NCBI GenBank assembly: GCA_017858735.1
Contig: JAFMBH010000002.1
Coordinates: 85,363-149,362, forward strand
Origin: Bacteroidota bacterium
Lineage (GTDB): Bacteria; Bacteroidota; Bacteroidia; Chitinophagales; Saprospiraceae
Length of the DNA stretch: 64,000 bases
Direction of reading: 5' to 3'
The translations under genes and the position numbers were made by a program. The notes beneath the pieces are model-generated. The model searched no databases and was not told the DNA's origin. It saw only the letters and a list, made by a program, of their open reading frames with translations. This document shows positions 42,119 through 51,766 of the stretch, in pieces. How positions within the stretch are numbered: the first letter of the stretch is position 1; every line of letters begins with the position of its first letter.

Positions 42119-43054
42119 ATGAGCGTAAAAAAAGAAAAAAGTATGATGATCTTACCCAATATGACTCGTTTTTATAGGGGTAAAGTCAGAGATGTTTATA
42201 CCTTTAAAGATAGGATGCTCTTAGTAGCTTCAGATAGAATTTCTGCCTTTGACTATATTTTACCCAAACCTATACCTTACAAGGGCCAGGTTTTAAATCA
42301 AATGGCTGCTTATTTTCTAAATAATGCTAAAGATATTGTGCCTAATTGGCTCTTGGAGGTTCCCGCTCCAAATGCTGCTTATGGTCTTGCCTGTGAACCT
42401 GTGAAAGTGGAAATGGTTATCAGGGGATATTTGGCCGGACATTCCTGGAGAGTGTATGCCAGTGGATTAAGAAATCTTTGTGGTGTTAACCTACCAGACG
42501 GATTATGTGAAGGGGATAAATTACCCTTTCCCATTATAACGCCTACCACTAAGGCAGATGAGGGACATGACGCTGATATTTCCAGAGAGGAAATTTTAGC
42601 CAGTTCATTGGTTCCCGAAAAAGTTTACGAGCAAATGGAGGTTTATACCCGTTCTTTATTTGAAAGAGGAACTATATTAGCTGCAAAACAAGGATTAATA
42701 TTAGTAGATACTAAATATGAATTTGGCCTTTATGAAGGTAAAATTTATTTAATTGATGAAATTCATACACCAGATAGTTCCCGTTATTTTTTAGCAGAGG
42801 GGTATGAGGAAAGGCAAGCCCAGGGTATCAGGCAAACCCAGTTGTCTAAAGAGTTTGTTAGAGAATGGCTTATGTTAAATGGTTTCCAGGGTAAGGAGGG
42901 GCAAACTATCCCCGAGATGCCTGAATCTTTTGTAAATGAGGTGTCTGAAAGGTATATTGAATTATTTGAAAAGATAACCGGATTGACCTTTATCAAAGCG
43001 CCCGTTGAAAATTTAGAACAGACGCTTACCGATTTTTTACATCGACAGTCTTAA
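42119..43054 (+). CDS. purC: Phosphoribosylaminoimidazolesuccinocarboxamide synthase
   Basis: [79 protein letters not shown]. Confidence 0.95.
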   Translation: MSVKKEKSMMILPNMTRFYRGKVRDVYTFKDRMLLVASDRISAFDYILPKPIPYKGQVLNQMAAYFLNNAKDIVPNWLLEVPAPNAAYGLACEPVKVEMVIRGYLAGHSWRVYASGLRNLCGVNLPDGLCEGDKLPFPIITPTTKADEGHDADISREEILASSLVPEKVYEQMEVYTRSLFERGTILAAKQGLILVDTKYEFGLYEGKIYLIDEIHTPDSSRYFLAEGYEERQAQGIRQTQLSKEFVREWLMLNGFQGKEGQTIPEMPESFVNEVSERYIELFEKITGLTFIKAPVENLEQTLTDFLHRQS

Positions 43055-43226
43055 GGTTAATCTTGGGATGAAGTTTCAAAGCCTGTTTATTAAATTTAAC
43101 AGGAAGTTCTCCTAATGAACGGGATGATATATTTAATGTATTAATCAGTAACACTTTTTTTTGTTTCTCTGATTAAATTGTTGATTTATTTTCCAGGCGA
43201 TGCAATCTTTTCTATTCTTGTATAAA

Positions 43227-43272
43227 CGTAATTGACCCGGGTATAATAAATTATTTACCCGGATCAATTACG
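43227..43272. terminator. Long inverted repeat between convergent genes, probable bidirectional terminator
   Basis: cgtaattgacccgggta / tacccggatcaattacg: 16/17 complementary, AT-rich loop, between purC (+) and 43311..43775 (-). No strong U-tract. Confidence 0.55.
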
Positions 43273-43310
43273 ATGTACCTTATTTCGCACAAATCTTATC
43301 TGGTCAGGTA

Positions 43311-43775
43311 CTAATTATGGTAAGCAGCGTTATGAGCTAACATGCCACCACAGCTTGAACATGCAGTAGCTGTTCCAGCTCCTCCGGCGCAACCTTTTGC
43401 ACAGGTATAATGCCATACTCCCGCTGCGTTTTGTGCAGGTTCTGCAGTTGGTGTCGCAGGATTAGGTGTAGGCGTAGGCGGCGGTGTAACCTGATTTTGA
43501 GCATCATTGGCATGAAATGCCTGGTTATGTAAATAGGCTGTTCCACAAACAGGACAATTTCCTTGTGCTTCGCCACCACTTCCCTGACAATTATTTGGAC
43601 AAATGTAGTGCTGAACACCAGCCAAAGCGCCACTTACAGGCATTTGATTAGTATTCGTCTGCGGGGAAGGCTGTGGCAATGTTCGTGCTGCTTTTTCGCG
43701 TATAGCACTATCGTTATCACAAGAAAGGAATAAAGAAAACAGGGCTACTGTTAAAAAAATACTAAGAATTTTCAT
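43311..43775 (-). CDS. Lipoprotein with two zinc-ribbon-like Cys/His modules
   Basis: Lipobox LFLSC; HYICPNNCQGSGGEAQGNCPVCGTAYLHNQAFH and HYTCAKGCAGGAGTATACSSCGGMLAHNAAYH joined by a Pro/Thr/Asn-rich linker. Confidence 0.75.
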   Translation of the reverse strand: MKILSIFLTVALFSLFLSCDNDSAIREKAARTLPQPSPQTNTNQMPVSGALAGVQHYICPNNCQGSGGEAQGNCPVCGTAYLHNQAFHANDAQNQVTPPPTPTPNPATPTAEPAQNAAGVWHYTCAKGCAGGAGTATACSSCGGMLAHNAAYHN

Positions 43776-43875
43776 AGTTGGTCGTTGAAATAGTTAAATT
43801 AACGCTAAACATTAAAGGTAATATTTTAATTTGGAAGATAAATGTCTAAAGATTAAACTTTCAACTTTATTTTAT

Positions 43876-45156
43876 TTAAGGCAAACTGTTAAAATCTATA
43901 TCGGGTTTTTGGGTAGAAGGAGGCAGACTAAAACTACTGTTTAAAGGGGTTGTGGAGTTGAAAAAACCCCCATTACGGAGAAAGAATGAGGCACCTTTAA
44001 TACCTCCGTCTGCATCTAATCGATATTGCCTTCTGGCAATATCATCGCCGGTGAATTTAGCCTTATGCAAGGAATACCAATTTCCATTATCATCCACAAC
44101 CCATTGATTCTGATATTGAACTTCTCTGTTTAAATAACCCAGTTCGTCATTAAAATTTTCAAGAAAAGAATGCGCCCTGGTGTACCAGGTACTGGTCTGT
44201 GGTCGCAAAAAACTGGCGATTAATATCCACTTCGCATTTTCAGGATCTTTAAAATAAGCTGTGTAAGTGGTATTCCCTTGATTATCAGGTTCCACTGAAG
44301 TTAAAAATTGGTAAGTAACGCCTGATTTCCATGGATAAACAAGGTAGCTTTGACCACCAGAACCTTCGTTTCCAAATTCCCCTGTATAGACATTTTCTCC
44401 TTTTTTCAATAATTTGATTTTCTGATTTTCTGGAATTTCCTTCGGATTATCTGTTGGGAAAGGGCTCCAAACTGAAAATAATATTCTTCGTTCTTTCAAA
44501 CTATTCACCTGAATGCCAAAATATCCTTCCCTAAATCCATTGGACATAAAGTACGAACCTATGGGGTCTTTATCTTTTGGTATCGTCATTTCATTATAAA
44601 ACCATTTCACCTTTACATTTTCTGGCATTTCATAAGACAAATGGACGGAAGGTCCCCTTCTTCCCCAATAAAATCGTTGATCAATATTATCTCTGACAAA
44701 TTTAAAATCATCCTTTCCCTGAAAATAAATTTTCAAATTTTTTACTTTAGGAAAGGGTGCCTTTCCTTTTGCATTGGCTTTTAAGTGGATGATATTATAC
44801 CCTTTTTTAAAAGTAAATTTACCTGCCTTAGATACTTGATTAGAAGATTTTTTTAAGACGATAGACTTAAATTTTCCTTCATTTAAGCTTATGTCCAATA
44901 CATTTTTAGTTTGAACAGATGAATATTCAATGGAAACAGATACTTTCCTGGCGGTTTCCGAATAAAAGTAGGTACTCCAAACACTTTCTGCATCATTCCA
45001 GCGTTGAATACCATTTTTATCCAGTTGGTCGGTATTTGCGCCATTGGTTTGAAAGGTATTTCCCCCCATCGGCACTTCAATAAAAATTTTTGACAGTGAG
45101 GGGGGCTGAAAGAATGCGAAATAAATGATTAAAAAAGGTAGAAAGATAATTTTCAT
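43876..45156 (-). CDS. Secreted DUF3472-type protein
   Basis: N-terminal signal; EVPMGGNTFQTNG; GYFGIQVNSLKERRILFSVWSPF; WYTRAHSFLENF; YQNQWVVDDNGNW. Confidence 0.7.
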   Translation of the reverse strand: MKIIFLPFLIIYFAFFQPPSLSKIFIEVPMGGNTFQTNGANTDQLDKNGIQRWNDAESVWSTYFYSETARKVSVSIEYSSVQTKNVLDISLNEGKFKSIVLKKSSNQVSKAGKFTFKKGYNIIHLKANAKGKAPFPKVKNLKIYFQGKDDFKFVRDNIDQRFYWGRRGPSVHLSYEMPENVKVKWFYNEMTIPKDKDPIGSYFMSNGFREGYFGIQVNSLKERRILFSVWSPFPTDNPKEIPENQKIKLLKKGENVYTGEFGNEGSGGQSYLVYPWKSGVTYQFLTSVEPDNQGNTTYTAYFKDPENAKWILIASFLRPQTSTWYTRAHSFLENFNDELGYLNREVQYQNQWVVDDNGNWYSLHKAKFTGDDIARRQYRLDADGGIKGASFFLRNGGFFNSTTPLNSSFSLPPSTQKPDIDFNSLP

Positions 45157-45175
45157 GAGGTAATCTTTGGGGTGA

Positions 45176-45541
45176 CTATTTTTTCTTTTTAGCTAATTGT
45201 TCGGCCAGACGAAAATGGACTATTTTAGTTACCAATGAAAGGGGAAGGTTTTGATTTGCAGGAAATTGAATAGCCCCTTTTGATGTTTTATAAGATGCCA
45301 GTTCAGAGGAAAAGTGAAGAATTGCAGCGGGTCCGGGATAAAAGCCAATGTGATTTTTGAAGGCAGCAAAATGTACCAGATTACCATGTAGAACAAAGGT
45401 AGGCATAGCATATTTTATGTCTTCGGTAGCCTCGGGTGCTGCCGTCGAAATTGTTTCCCACATTTGAATAAGCAAGGCCTGATATTTTGGCTCAAATTCA
45501 CTGATGTAATCACTAATATTTTTTGCAGTTGATTCTCTCAA
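45176..45541 (-). CDS. DUF1801-type (YdhG-like) protein
   Basis: ISDYISEFEPKYQALLIQMWETISTAAPEATEDIKYAMPTFVLHGNLVHFAAFKNHIGFYPGP. Confidence 0.8.
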   Translation of the reverse strand: MRESTAKNISDYISEFEPKYQALLIQMWETISTAAPEATEDIKYAMPTFVLHGNLVHFAAFKNHIGFYPGPAAILHFSSELASYKTSKGAIQFPANQNLPLSLVTKIVHFRLAEQLAKKKK

Positions 45542-46428
45542 AGGAAGTTAGATTTAATGAGCAGATCTTTAATCGTTTCTTTTTGTGCATCAGCCAGTGG
45601 AAGAAGCGGGCTACGGACAAAGCCACCTTTGTACCCTAATAAATCGGCCGCATATTTTAATCCAGCCACGCCAAAAGTTGCGGTAATGGCATGATTTATT
45701 GGGAATATAGCTCTATAAAGCTTTTCTGCCTCATGCATTTTACCTTCATTTACTAAAGATTGGACTTTCACACATTCTGCGGGAAGTATATTAGCCAGCG
45801 CCATAACGCCACCATTTATTCCAAGGGTTAGAGCAGGGTACCACAAAGCAGCAGTTCCTACCAACAAACTAAAATCAGATGAAATAATAGATTGATATTG
45901 AATTAATTGACTAATATTTCCAGCACTATCTTTCATTCCAATGATATTTGGATGATCCTTAAGGGAAGCTAAAAGGCCACCACTTACATTAACATGAGCA
46001 AATTTAGGTACATTATAAATAAGGATGGGAATGTCAACCTCGTCGGCTATTTTAAGGAAATGCTTCGTTAGTGCGGCATCGGACATATTACCTAAATAAT
46101 AAAATGGAGTGAGAATAAGGGCTACCTGAGCGCCCCTTTCAGCAGCTTTCTGCGTCAATGAAATAGTTTCTTGCGTAGATTCCATTCCCGTTCCAGCCAT
46201 TAATAATCTATCTTTTGGCATAGATTCAGCTGTTTTTTCTACAAGTAAAAGCTTTTCATTTTCAGTTAAATAAACCGACTCACTATTGGACCCCAATACC
46301 AGATAGCCTGAAAGAGGAGTCTGGTTCCATTTTTCCATGTTGAACAAATGACTCTCAATATCAAACGTGCCATCCTCTTTGAATGGGGTGAGCATAGGTG
46401 GAAAAACACCGCTTATAGATAATTTCAT
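45538..46428 (-). CDS. Dihydrodipicolinate synthase/N-acetylneuraminate lyase family aldolase
   Basis: GVFPPMLTPFKEDG; GYLVLGSNSESVYLTENEK; PILIYNVPKF; IIGMKDSAGN (Schiff-base Lys). ATG at 46428 preferred. Confidence 0.87.
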   Translation of the reverse strand: MKLSISGVFPPMLTPFKEDGTFDIESHLFNMEKWNQTPLSGYLVLGSNSESVYLTENEKLLLVEKTAESMPKDRLLMAGTGMESTQETISLTQKAAERGAQVALILTPFYYLGNMSDAALTKHFLKIADEVDIPILIYNVPKFAHVNVSGGLLASLKDHPNIIGMKDSAGNISQLIQYQSIISSDFSLLVGTAALWYPALTLGINGGVMALANILPAECVKVQSLVNEGKMHEAEKLYRAIFPINHAITATFGVAGLKYAADLLGYKGGFVRSPLLPLADAQKETIKDLLIKSNFL

Positions 46429-46534
46429 CTTTTTTGTACTAATATACAATCGTATGATTGATTTTTTAAAAAATCATAGGTCATATTACAAAAAGGATAT
46501 TATATTGGAGCAGAATTGCCACACAAACCTTTAT

Positions 46535-47737
46535 ATGTTAACTATTGGAATAATTCGGGAGGGTAAAAATCCTCCTGATCATCGCGTTGTGTTGAGTCCA
46601 TCTCAATGTAGATACCTTATTGACACTTTTCCTGTGAAAATAAAGGTACAACCTTCAAATAACAGATGTTTTTCAGATGCCAAGTATGAAAAGGAGGGAA
46701 TATATCTTTCTTCTGATGTAAGTGATTGTGACCTTCTAATTGGTATAAAAGAAGTGCCTGTTGAAGATCTTATGGCAGAAAAAAGATATCTGTTTTTTTC
46801 TCATACCATAAAAAAACAACCCTCAAATAAAAAGTTGCTTCAAGCCATTTTGCGTCAAAATATTGAATTAATTGATTTTGAATTAATTACAGATGCTAAT
46901 AATCAACGCTTAATAGCATTTGGGGAATTTGCCGGTATGGTAGGCGCTCACAATGCTTTATTAACCTGGGGGAGGCGAACTAAACAGTTTTCTTTACCCA
47001 GAATGTATCAATTAAAAGATTATCAGGAAGCAGTAGAATCTTATAAGCATATTCATTGGCCTCCGGTAAAAATAGTGTTAACAGGTACGGGAAGGGTAGG
47101 ACAGGGTGCTGCCAGTGTTTTGATGGATATGGGGATAAGGAAAACAGATGCTGCCACTTTTCTAAACCAATCTTTTGATGAACCTGTTTTTGTGCAATTA
47201 AAGAGTGAGGATTACCTGTTGCGTAAGGACGGAAGTAAATTTAACAGAGCGCATTTTCATCGTTTCCCATCTGAATATATTGCCAATTTTACGCTGTTTA
47301 CAGAAATGGCAGATATTTTTATAAATGGTATCTACTGGAATTTTGAAGCACCTGCATTCTTTACGAAAGAAGAAATGATGAAAGATACATTCAGGATAAA
47401 AGTGATAGCAGACTTAACCTGCGATATTGCTCCCGTTAGCTCCGTACCATCTACGCTGCGAGCCAGTTCGATAGAAGAGCCTATCTACAGCTATGTTCCC
47501 GAAACGAATGGGGAATCTTACCCAACAGATGAAAAGGGAGTGGATGTAATGGCCATTGATAATCTTCCCAATGAACTTCCACGCGACGCTTCGATTGCCT
47601 TTGGGGAAAAGTTTATTGTAGGAGTATTGTCTGATTTATTAACTGGCAACACCCCTAAAATAGAAAAGGCTACCATAGCAAGAAAAGGGGCATTAATGCC
47701 ATCCTTTTCTTACCTGGAAGATTATATAAAAGACTAA
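46535..47737 (+). CDS. Saccharopine dehydrogenase (lysine-forming)/alanine dehydrogenase N-domain-like oxidoreductase
   Basis: MLTIGIIREGKNPPDHRVVLSPSQC; FGEFAGMVGAHNALLTWGRR; IVLTGTGRVGQGAASVLMDMG; VIADLTCDIAPVSSVPSTLRAS. Upstream ORF extension to 46367 overlaps the divergent gene. Confidence 0.8.
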   Translation: MLTIGIIREGKNPPDHRVVLSPSQCRYLIDTFPVKIKVQPSNNRCFSDAKYEKEGIYLSSDVSDCDLLIGIKEVPVEDLMAEKRYLFFSHTIKKQPSNKKLLQAILRQNIELIDFELITDANNQRLIAFGEFAGMVGAHNALLTWGRRTKQFSLPRMYQLKDYQEAVESYKHIHWPPVKIVLTGTGRVGQGAASVLMDMGIRKTDAATFLNQSFDEPVFVQLKSEDYLLRKDGSKFNRAHFHRFPSEYIANFTLFTEMADIFINGIYWNFEAPAFFTKEEMMKDTFRIKVIADLTCDIAPVSSVPSTLRASSIEEPIYSYVPETNGESYPTDEKGVDVMAIDNLPNELPRDASIAFGEKFIVGVLSDLLTGNTPKIEKATIARKGALMPSFSYLEDYIKD

Positions 47738-47738
47738 T

Positions 47739-48710
47739 TTATTCTAAAACAAAAACTTCCTCGGCGGTTAATCTACCATTATCTTTGGCTTCAATTTTAA
47801 ACTCAACGCGGTCACCAATTCTAAGTTCTTCAAAATCAAAGTCTTTAAGACTTGAGAAATGGAAGAATACGTTATCCGGTGGGTATTTAATAAAACCATA
47901 ACCATCTTTTATAGACAGTACAATACTTTCAAACCTGTCAGTGTCAAGTTGAATGATATCATCGTGATCTTCCAGATTAACGGGAGGAGGAATAACTACA
48001 GGTTCTGACGGTTCTAATGGTTTAGTTCCGAACGCTTTATCAATTTGTTTTGGAACGAATAAGCGGTTTAAATCAAATTCACTTTCACTCGGATCGTCAA
48101 TAATTTCATGCATAGGCAGCGAGTAGGTTACCTCTTCCAATAAATCCTGAGACGTTCTGGTACTGAATCTATGTCCCTCCTCGTCAGTATATTCAAAATC
48201 CCAACTAAGCAATATGGTGTGTTTTCCCATACCGTTTAGTTTTCGCATTAAAGGCACATAGTCGCTATCAGAACCTACCAAAACAACCACGTCAAAATGA
48301 TCGTTAAAAGCCATTTCAATAGCCTCTAAAGAAAGCCATACATCGATACCTTTTTCCTGCCTTCTACCGTTGATGATTTTCACAGGCAAATAATGAGAGA
48401 CGATCCCTTCTCCCATTAGAATATCGTCAAATACTCGTTCGTAATAAAGCAAATTTCCTCGTTGACTAGCTTCACTAGCACTTAATCTACCTCTGAAATA
48501 ATGAGAATCAACTACGCGGCAAAGGCGAACTTCTTTGTCTTCGAGTTGACTGATTTGTTGTCTGATATATTCATGAAGACCTTTCAAGCTTAATCTACTT
48601 CTTCTCTCATGAACATAATGATAATAATTACTTACGTGGAGGAAATAATTTCCGTCGTAAAAAACACCGATTCGGGTTAGACTAGTTGACCCATTTACAG
48701 CAGCAGCCAT
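47739..48710 (-). CDS. NYN (PIN-like) domain protein with C-terminal cold-shock domain
   Basis: RIGVFYDGNYFLH; VVVLVGSDSDYVPLMRKLNGMG; C-terminal SIKDGYGFIKYPPDNVFFHFSSL. Confidence 0.85.
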   Translation of the reverse strand: MAAAVNGSTSLTRIGVFYDGNYFLHVSNYYHYVHERRSRLSLKGLHEYIRQQISQLEDKEVRLCRVVDSHYFRGRLSASEASQRGNLLYYERVFDDILMGEGIVSHYLPVKIINGRRQEKGIDVWLSLEAIEMAFNDHFDVVVLVGSDSDYVPLMRKLNGMGKHTILLSWDFEYTDEEGHRFSTRTSQDLLEEVTYSLPMHEIIDDPSESEFDLNRLFVPKQIDKAFGTKPLEPSEPVVIPPPVNLEDHDDIIQLDTDRFESIVLSIKDGYGFIKYPPDNVFFHFSSLKDFDFEELRIGDRVEFKIEAKDNGRLTAEEVFVLE

Positions 48711-48894
48711 TTTTAAATAGTTTAGGGTTGTGGATAGTTGTTTTCAGCCAAAATATAAAAAACCCTGTTCGCATTATTTTATCTTTAATAAGATGCTTAA
48801 ATTATTAAGATTAAAGATTCTTTTAATACTTGGAAGGGTAAATCCAAACTTAAAATATTAAGTTTTCTTTAAGGTTAGCAAATTTATATTTTTT

Positions 48895-48928
48895 TTTGAA
48901 GTTTGCAACAAAAAAAGGAATAATTTTG
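48895..48928 (+). promoter_or_regulatory. Candidate Bacteroidetes promoter for ssrA
   Basis: TTTG at 48895-48898 and taattttg (TAnnTTTG) at 48921-48928, about 37 nt upstream of the mature tmRNA 5' end. Confidence 0.5.
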
Positions 48929-48965
48929 TATATCATTATATATTCTAAAGTGAATATCAAATAAG

Positions 48966-49371
48966 GGGGACGTTCTGGTATCGACAGGATGGTGAACTTG
49001 TAAGTAAGCATGTCGAAACTTGATGGTTAGTTCCGTTATCAAATGGCCATCGAAAAACAACCGGCGAAAATAACTACGCCTTGGCTGCCTAATTTTAGAA
49101 ATTAGTAAGCCTTTACACGAAACGCCTGCTATTTTCAGCTCAGCTGATATAGCCTGCACGCCGCCTGAGAGAGCCTGCGTCTAGTGTATCATCCAAAAAA
49201 TCGGGCTGGTTTTTCTTTGTGGCTCATAAAGAAAAATAAGATTCAGAGCTGGGTCAGAAAATGTGTCCTTTGTTGTACCTACCTTCTGATTGAGATCAAA
49301 AACGGCAAATAAACATGTAGAAAGCTTACGGGTGCTGTTTTGGACGCGAGTTCGACTCTCGCCGTCTCCAC
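48966..49371 (+). ncRNA. ssrA: Transfer-messenger RNA (tmRNA)
   Basis: 5' ggggacgttctggtatcgacagg; 3' ggacgcgagttcgactctcgccgtctcca closes the tRNA-like acceptor/T-arm; tag ORF 49063-49092 ggcgaaaataactacgccttggctgcctaa = GENNYALAA*. Confidence 0.96.
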
Positions 49372-49392
49372 AATGAACATTACATTATTTAT

Positions 49393-49434
49393 GAAAAAAA
49401 GCCCTTCAGTATTCAATACCGAAGGGCTTTTTCA
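49393..49434 (+). terminator. Intrinsic terminator after ssrA
   Basis: aaaaaaagcccttcagtattcaataccgaagggctttttc: stem gcccttc(a/g)gtatt with A/T tracts. Confidence 0.85.
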
Positions 49435-49497
49435 TTTTAAATTTTTACTTTATTTTTAAGAGTTAATCTTTCTAAATGAAGCATGAAAATTTAAGGA

Positions 49498-51540
49498 TTA
49501 CTCATAATTCAGACCAAAACCAAAGGGGAATAAGGTATCTTTTTCAGGATATCCCGGTGCATCTGGATCTTGTTTTATAACCGCAGCACTTGTTTTTGCC
49601 AGAGCAAAAGGCAACTTTCCTGTTGGGTTAAATTTACCCATTATGATGTCCATTACGGCCGCATCGCTCACACCAAAAGTAGCAATTATTCCCGCGGCAT
49701 TAAGTAAACCACTGGCTTCATCAAGCACATAAGGCTGACGAAAGTCAATGGATAAAATGGTTTTATTGGCACCCACTGACTGCATAACGGCTTGAATGTC
49801 TTCTAATGATGGTGACATCTTCCAAGACTTTGATTTTGCCATGTCTGAAAAGGAAAGAAAGTCCAGTTCTGTCGAGTCAGCACCCCCAAATCTTCTGTCG
49901 CTTCCTCCGTCATTATAAACTTGAATACGTATTATCGCAATATCTGTTTCTTTTGAAATGGCAGGCAATGTTTCTTTTTTCGCCTTATTGTAATCACCTG
50001 AGGTAACCTTGTAATTTGTCCATTCGCGCTCTTTGAATAGGGCAGTGTTCATGCCCATAGTAAATATTTTCAAAGTGTCTTTACCTTTAGGTTGAGCCAG
50101 AGGAAGCGTCATTTTGTTTTGTAACAGCACAATTGATTTGCGTTGGGCTAGGTCAGCCTTTTGCTGGAAAGAAGGATTGCCCACCAAATACGCAGCTCGA
50201 TTTGGATCAACGTAAGGGTTTTCGAATAAGCCCAGTTCAAATTGTTCTTTCAATAATCTCGTTACAGACATATTTACGCGACTTTCTGAAAGTTTACCCG
50301 ATGTTACCAGGTCTAAAATTTGCTTATTATTGCTAAATCCAGAGAGAATATCCGTGCCGGCATCTATGGCAATCAAAATCTGTTCATCTATACTTTTATC
50401 TTCTATTCCCCAGGCTCTGTCTCCAATAATGCCAGTATCGGAATTCACGTAACCTCGGAACTTAAGCAAAGTGCGCAATAAATCTGTTAAGATTCCTTTT
50501 GAAAACGCCATCCCAACATTGTTTGGAAGGTATGGCTGACCTACCGGAATGCCATAGTAAGCCATAATAGACGAAGCACCTGCCTCAATAGCCGCTTTAA
50601 ATGGCGCCAGATGATAATCAAATTTACCGGCAGGATACACCTGGTTTTTTCCAAAAGTATAATGAGGATCACCGCCGCCTTCCTGTGGCCCACCACCCGG
50701 AAAATGTTTGATAGTCAAGGCAATGCTTTTTGAATTCAGCTTTTCTCCCTGCAGATTTTTAATGAGCACTTTGATAATGTCAGCTGCCAGGTCACTGTCT
50801 TCGGTAAAGGTTTCATGTACCCTGTACCACCTCGGTTCCGTGGACAAATCAGCCATGTAGCCATACATTCCGCGTAAGCCAATGGCTCGCCACTCTTCTG
50901 CCATGATCTTAGCAAAGTCGGCAATGAGCGCCATGTCCCGGGTTGCGGCCAGTCCACTCTCTTTTGGCCAGGACGAAAAAGACCCAGATTCAATATTTAT
51001 GCCAGCGCGCGCGTCAAACTCTATATGGTTTCGGGAATTAGATTTAAATAAAGCGGGGATACCCAGGCGGGTACGTTCGGAAAATTCCTGCACGGCATTC
51101 ATAAATTGTGCCGCCTCAAACGGGCTGATTTGCGCTCCGGCAAAACCATTTCCCGCTCCAGTAATTACAGGATTACTTTTAATGGTGTTTCTGAAAACGA
51201 ATCGGGTCATTTTCTGCTTTTCAATCAAGTCCACAGCAGCATCAGTCATTTTTCCCTTTTCACCTGCGTTGAGGGTGTTAATAAGTAGCATGCCCACTTT
51301 TTCTTCCAACGTCATCTGACTTACCAGATTCGCTACGCGCATATCCAACGGTTTACGCCAGTCTTCATAGACATCCAGGATATTATTTTTGTTAAGATCT
51401 TTAAAATGGAACTGTTTTTCATGGAGAAGATTAACTGCCCTGTTTTCAATTGCAGGTTGGTATAGATTGCTTTTCTGGGCAATGATTTTTCCAGCCAATA
51501 AGAGGGTCAAAATGATACTGGTGAATATATTTTTTAGCAT
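49498..51540 (-). CDS. Glycoside hydrolase family 3 protein (beta-glucosidase-like)
   Basis: Signal peptide; VSQMTLEEKVGMLLI; ALTIKHFPGGGPQEGGGDPHY; RGYVNSDTGIIGDRAWG; C-terminal NPTGKLPFALAKT and DTLFPFGFGLNYE. Confidence 0.88.
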   Translation of the reverse strand: MLKNIFTSIILTLLLAGKIIAQKSNLYQPAIENRAVNLLHEKQFHFKDLNKNNILDVYEDWRKPLDMRVANLVSQMTLEEKVGMLLINTLNAGEKGKMTDAAVDLIEKQKMTRFVFRNTIKSNPVITGAGNGFAGAQISPFEAAQFMNAVQEFSERTRLGIPALFKSNSRNHIEFDARAGINIESGSFSSWPKESGLAATRDMALIADFAKIMAEEWRAIGLRGMYGYMADLSTEPRWYRVHETFTEDSDLAADIIKVLIKNLQGEKLNSKSIALTIKHFPGGGPQEGGGDPHYTFGKNQVYPAGKFDYHLAPFKAAIEAGASSIMAYYGIPVGQPYLPNNVGMAFSKGILTDLLRTLLKFRGYVNSDTGIIGDRAWGIEDKSIDEQILIAIDAGTDILSGFSNNKQILDLVTSGKLSESRVNMSVTRLLKEQFELGLFENPYVDPNRAAYLVGNPSFQQKADLAQRKSIVLLQNKMTLPLAQPKGKDTLKIFTMGMNTALFKEREWTNYKVTSGDYNKAKKETLPAISKETDIAIIRIQVYNDGGSDRRFGGADSTELDFLSFSDMAKSKSWKMSPSLEDIQAVMQSVGANKTILSIDFRQPYVLDEASGLLNAAGIIATFGVSDAAVMDIIMGKFNPTGKLPFALAKTSAAVIKQDPDAPGYPEKDTLFPFGFGLNYE

Positions 51541-51766
51541 TGAAATAGGAGTTAATGTCCAAATAAAAGAGCGAAGGAAGTAGAAAATTCCAAAATATTA
51601 TAATAGTATTACTACAAATTTAACATATAATTTAACTCAACCGGTAAAACTTGTAGTAAGTTTTTAACCACAAAATAAAAAGATTAATGATGTATTAAAG
51701 GCAACATTGATTAAACAGACCCACATTTCAAGCCCCAGGTCATGAAAATGGTCAAGTGTTAGACCA

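Noticed and set aside
48884-49159. 91-aa minus-strand ORF
   Set aside because: Antisense to the tmRNA gene; no protein-like features.
50882-51319. 145-aa plus-strand ORF
   Set aside because: Antisense to the well-supported GH3 gene, no recognisable domain.
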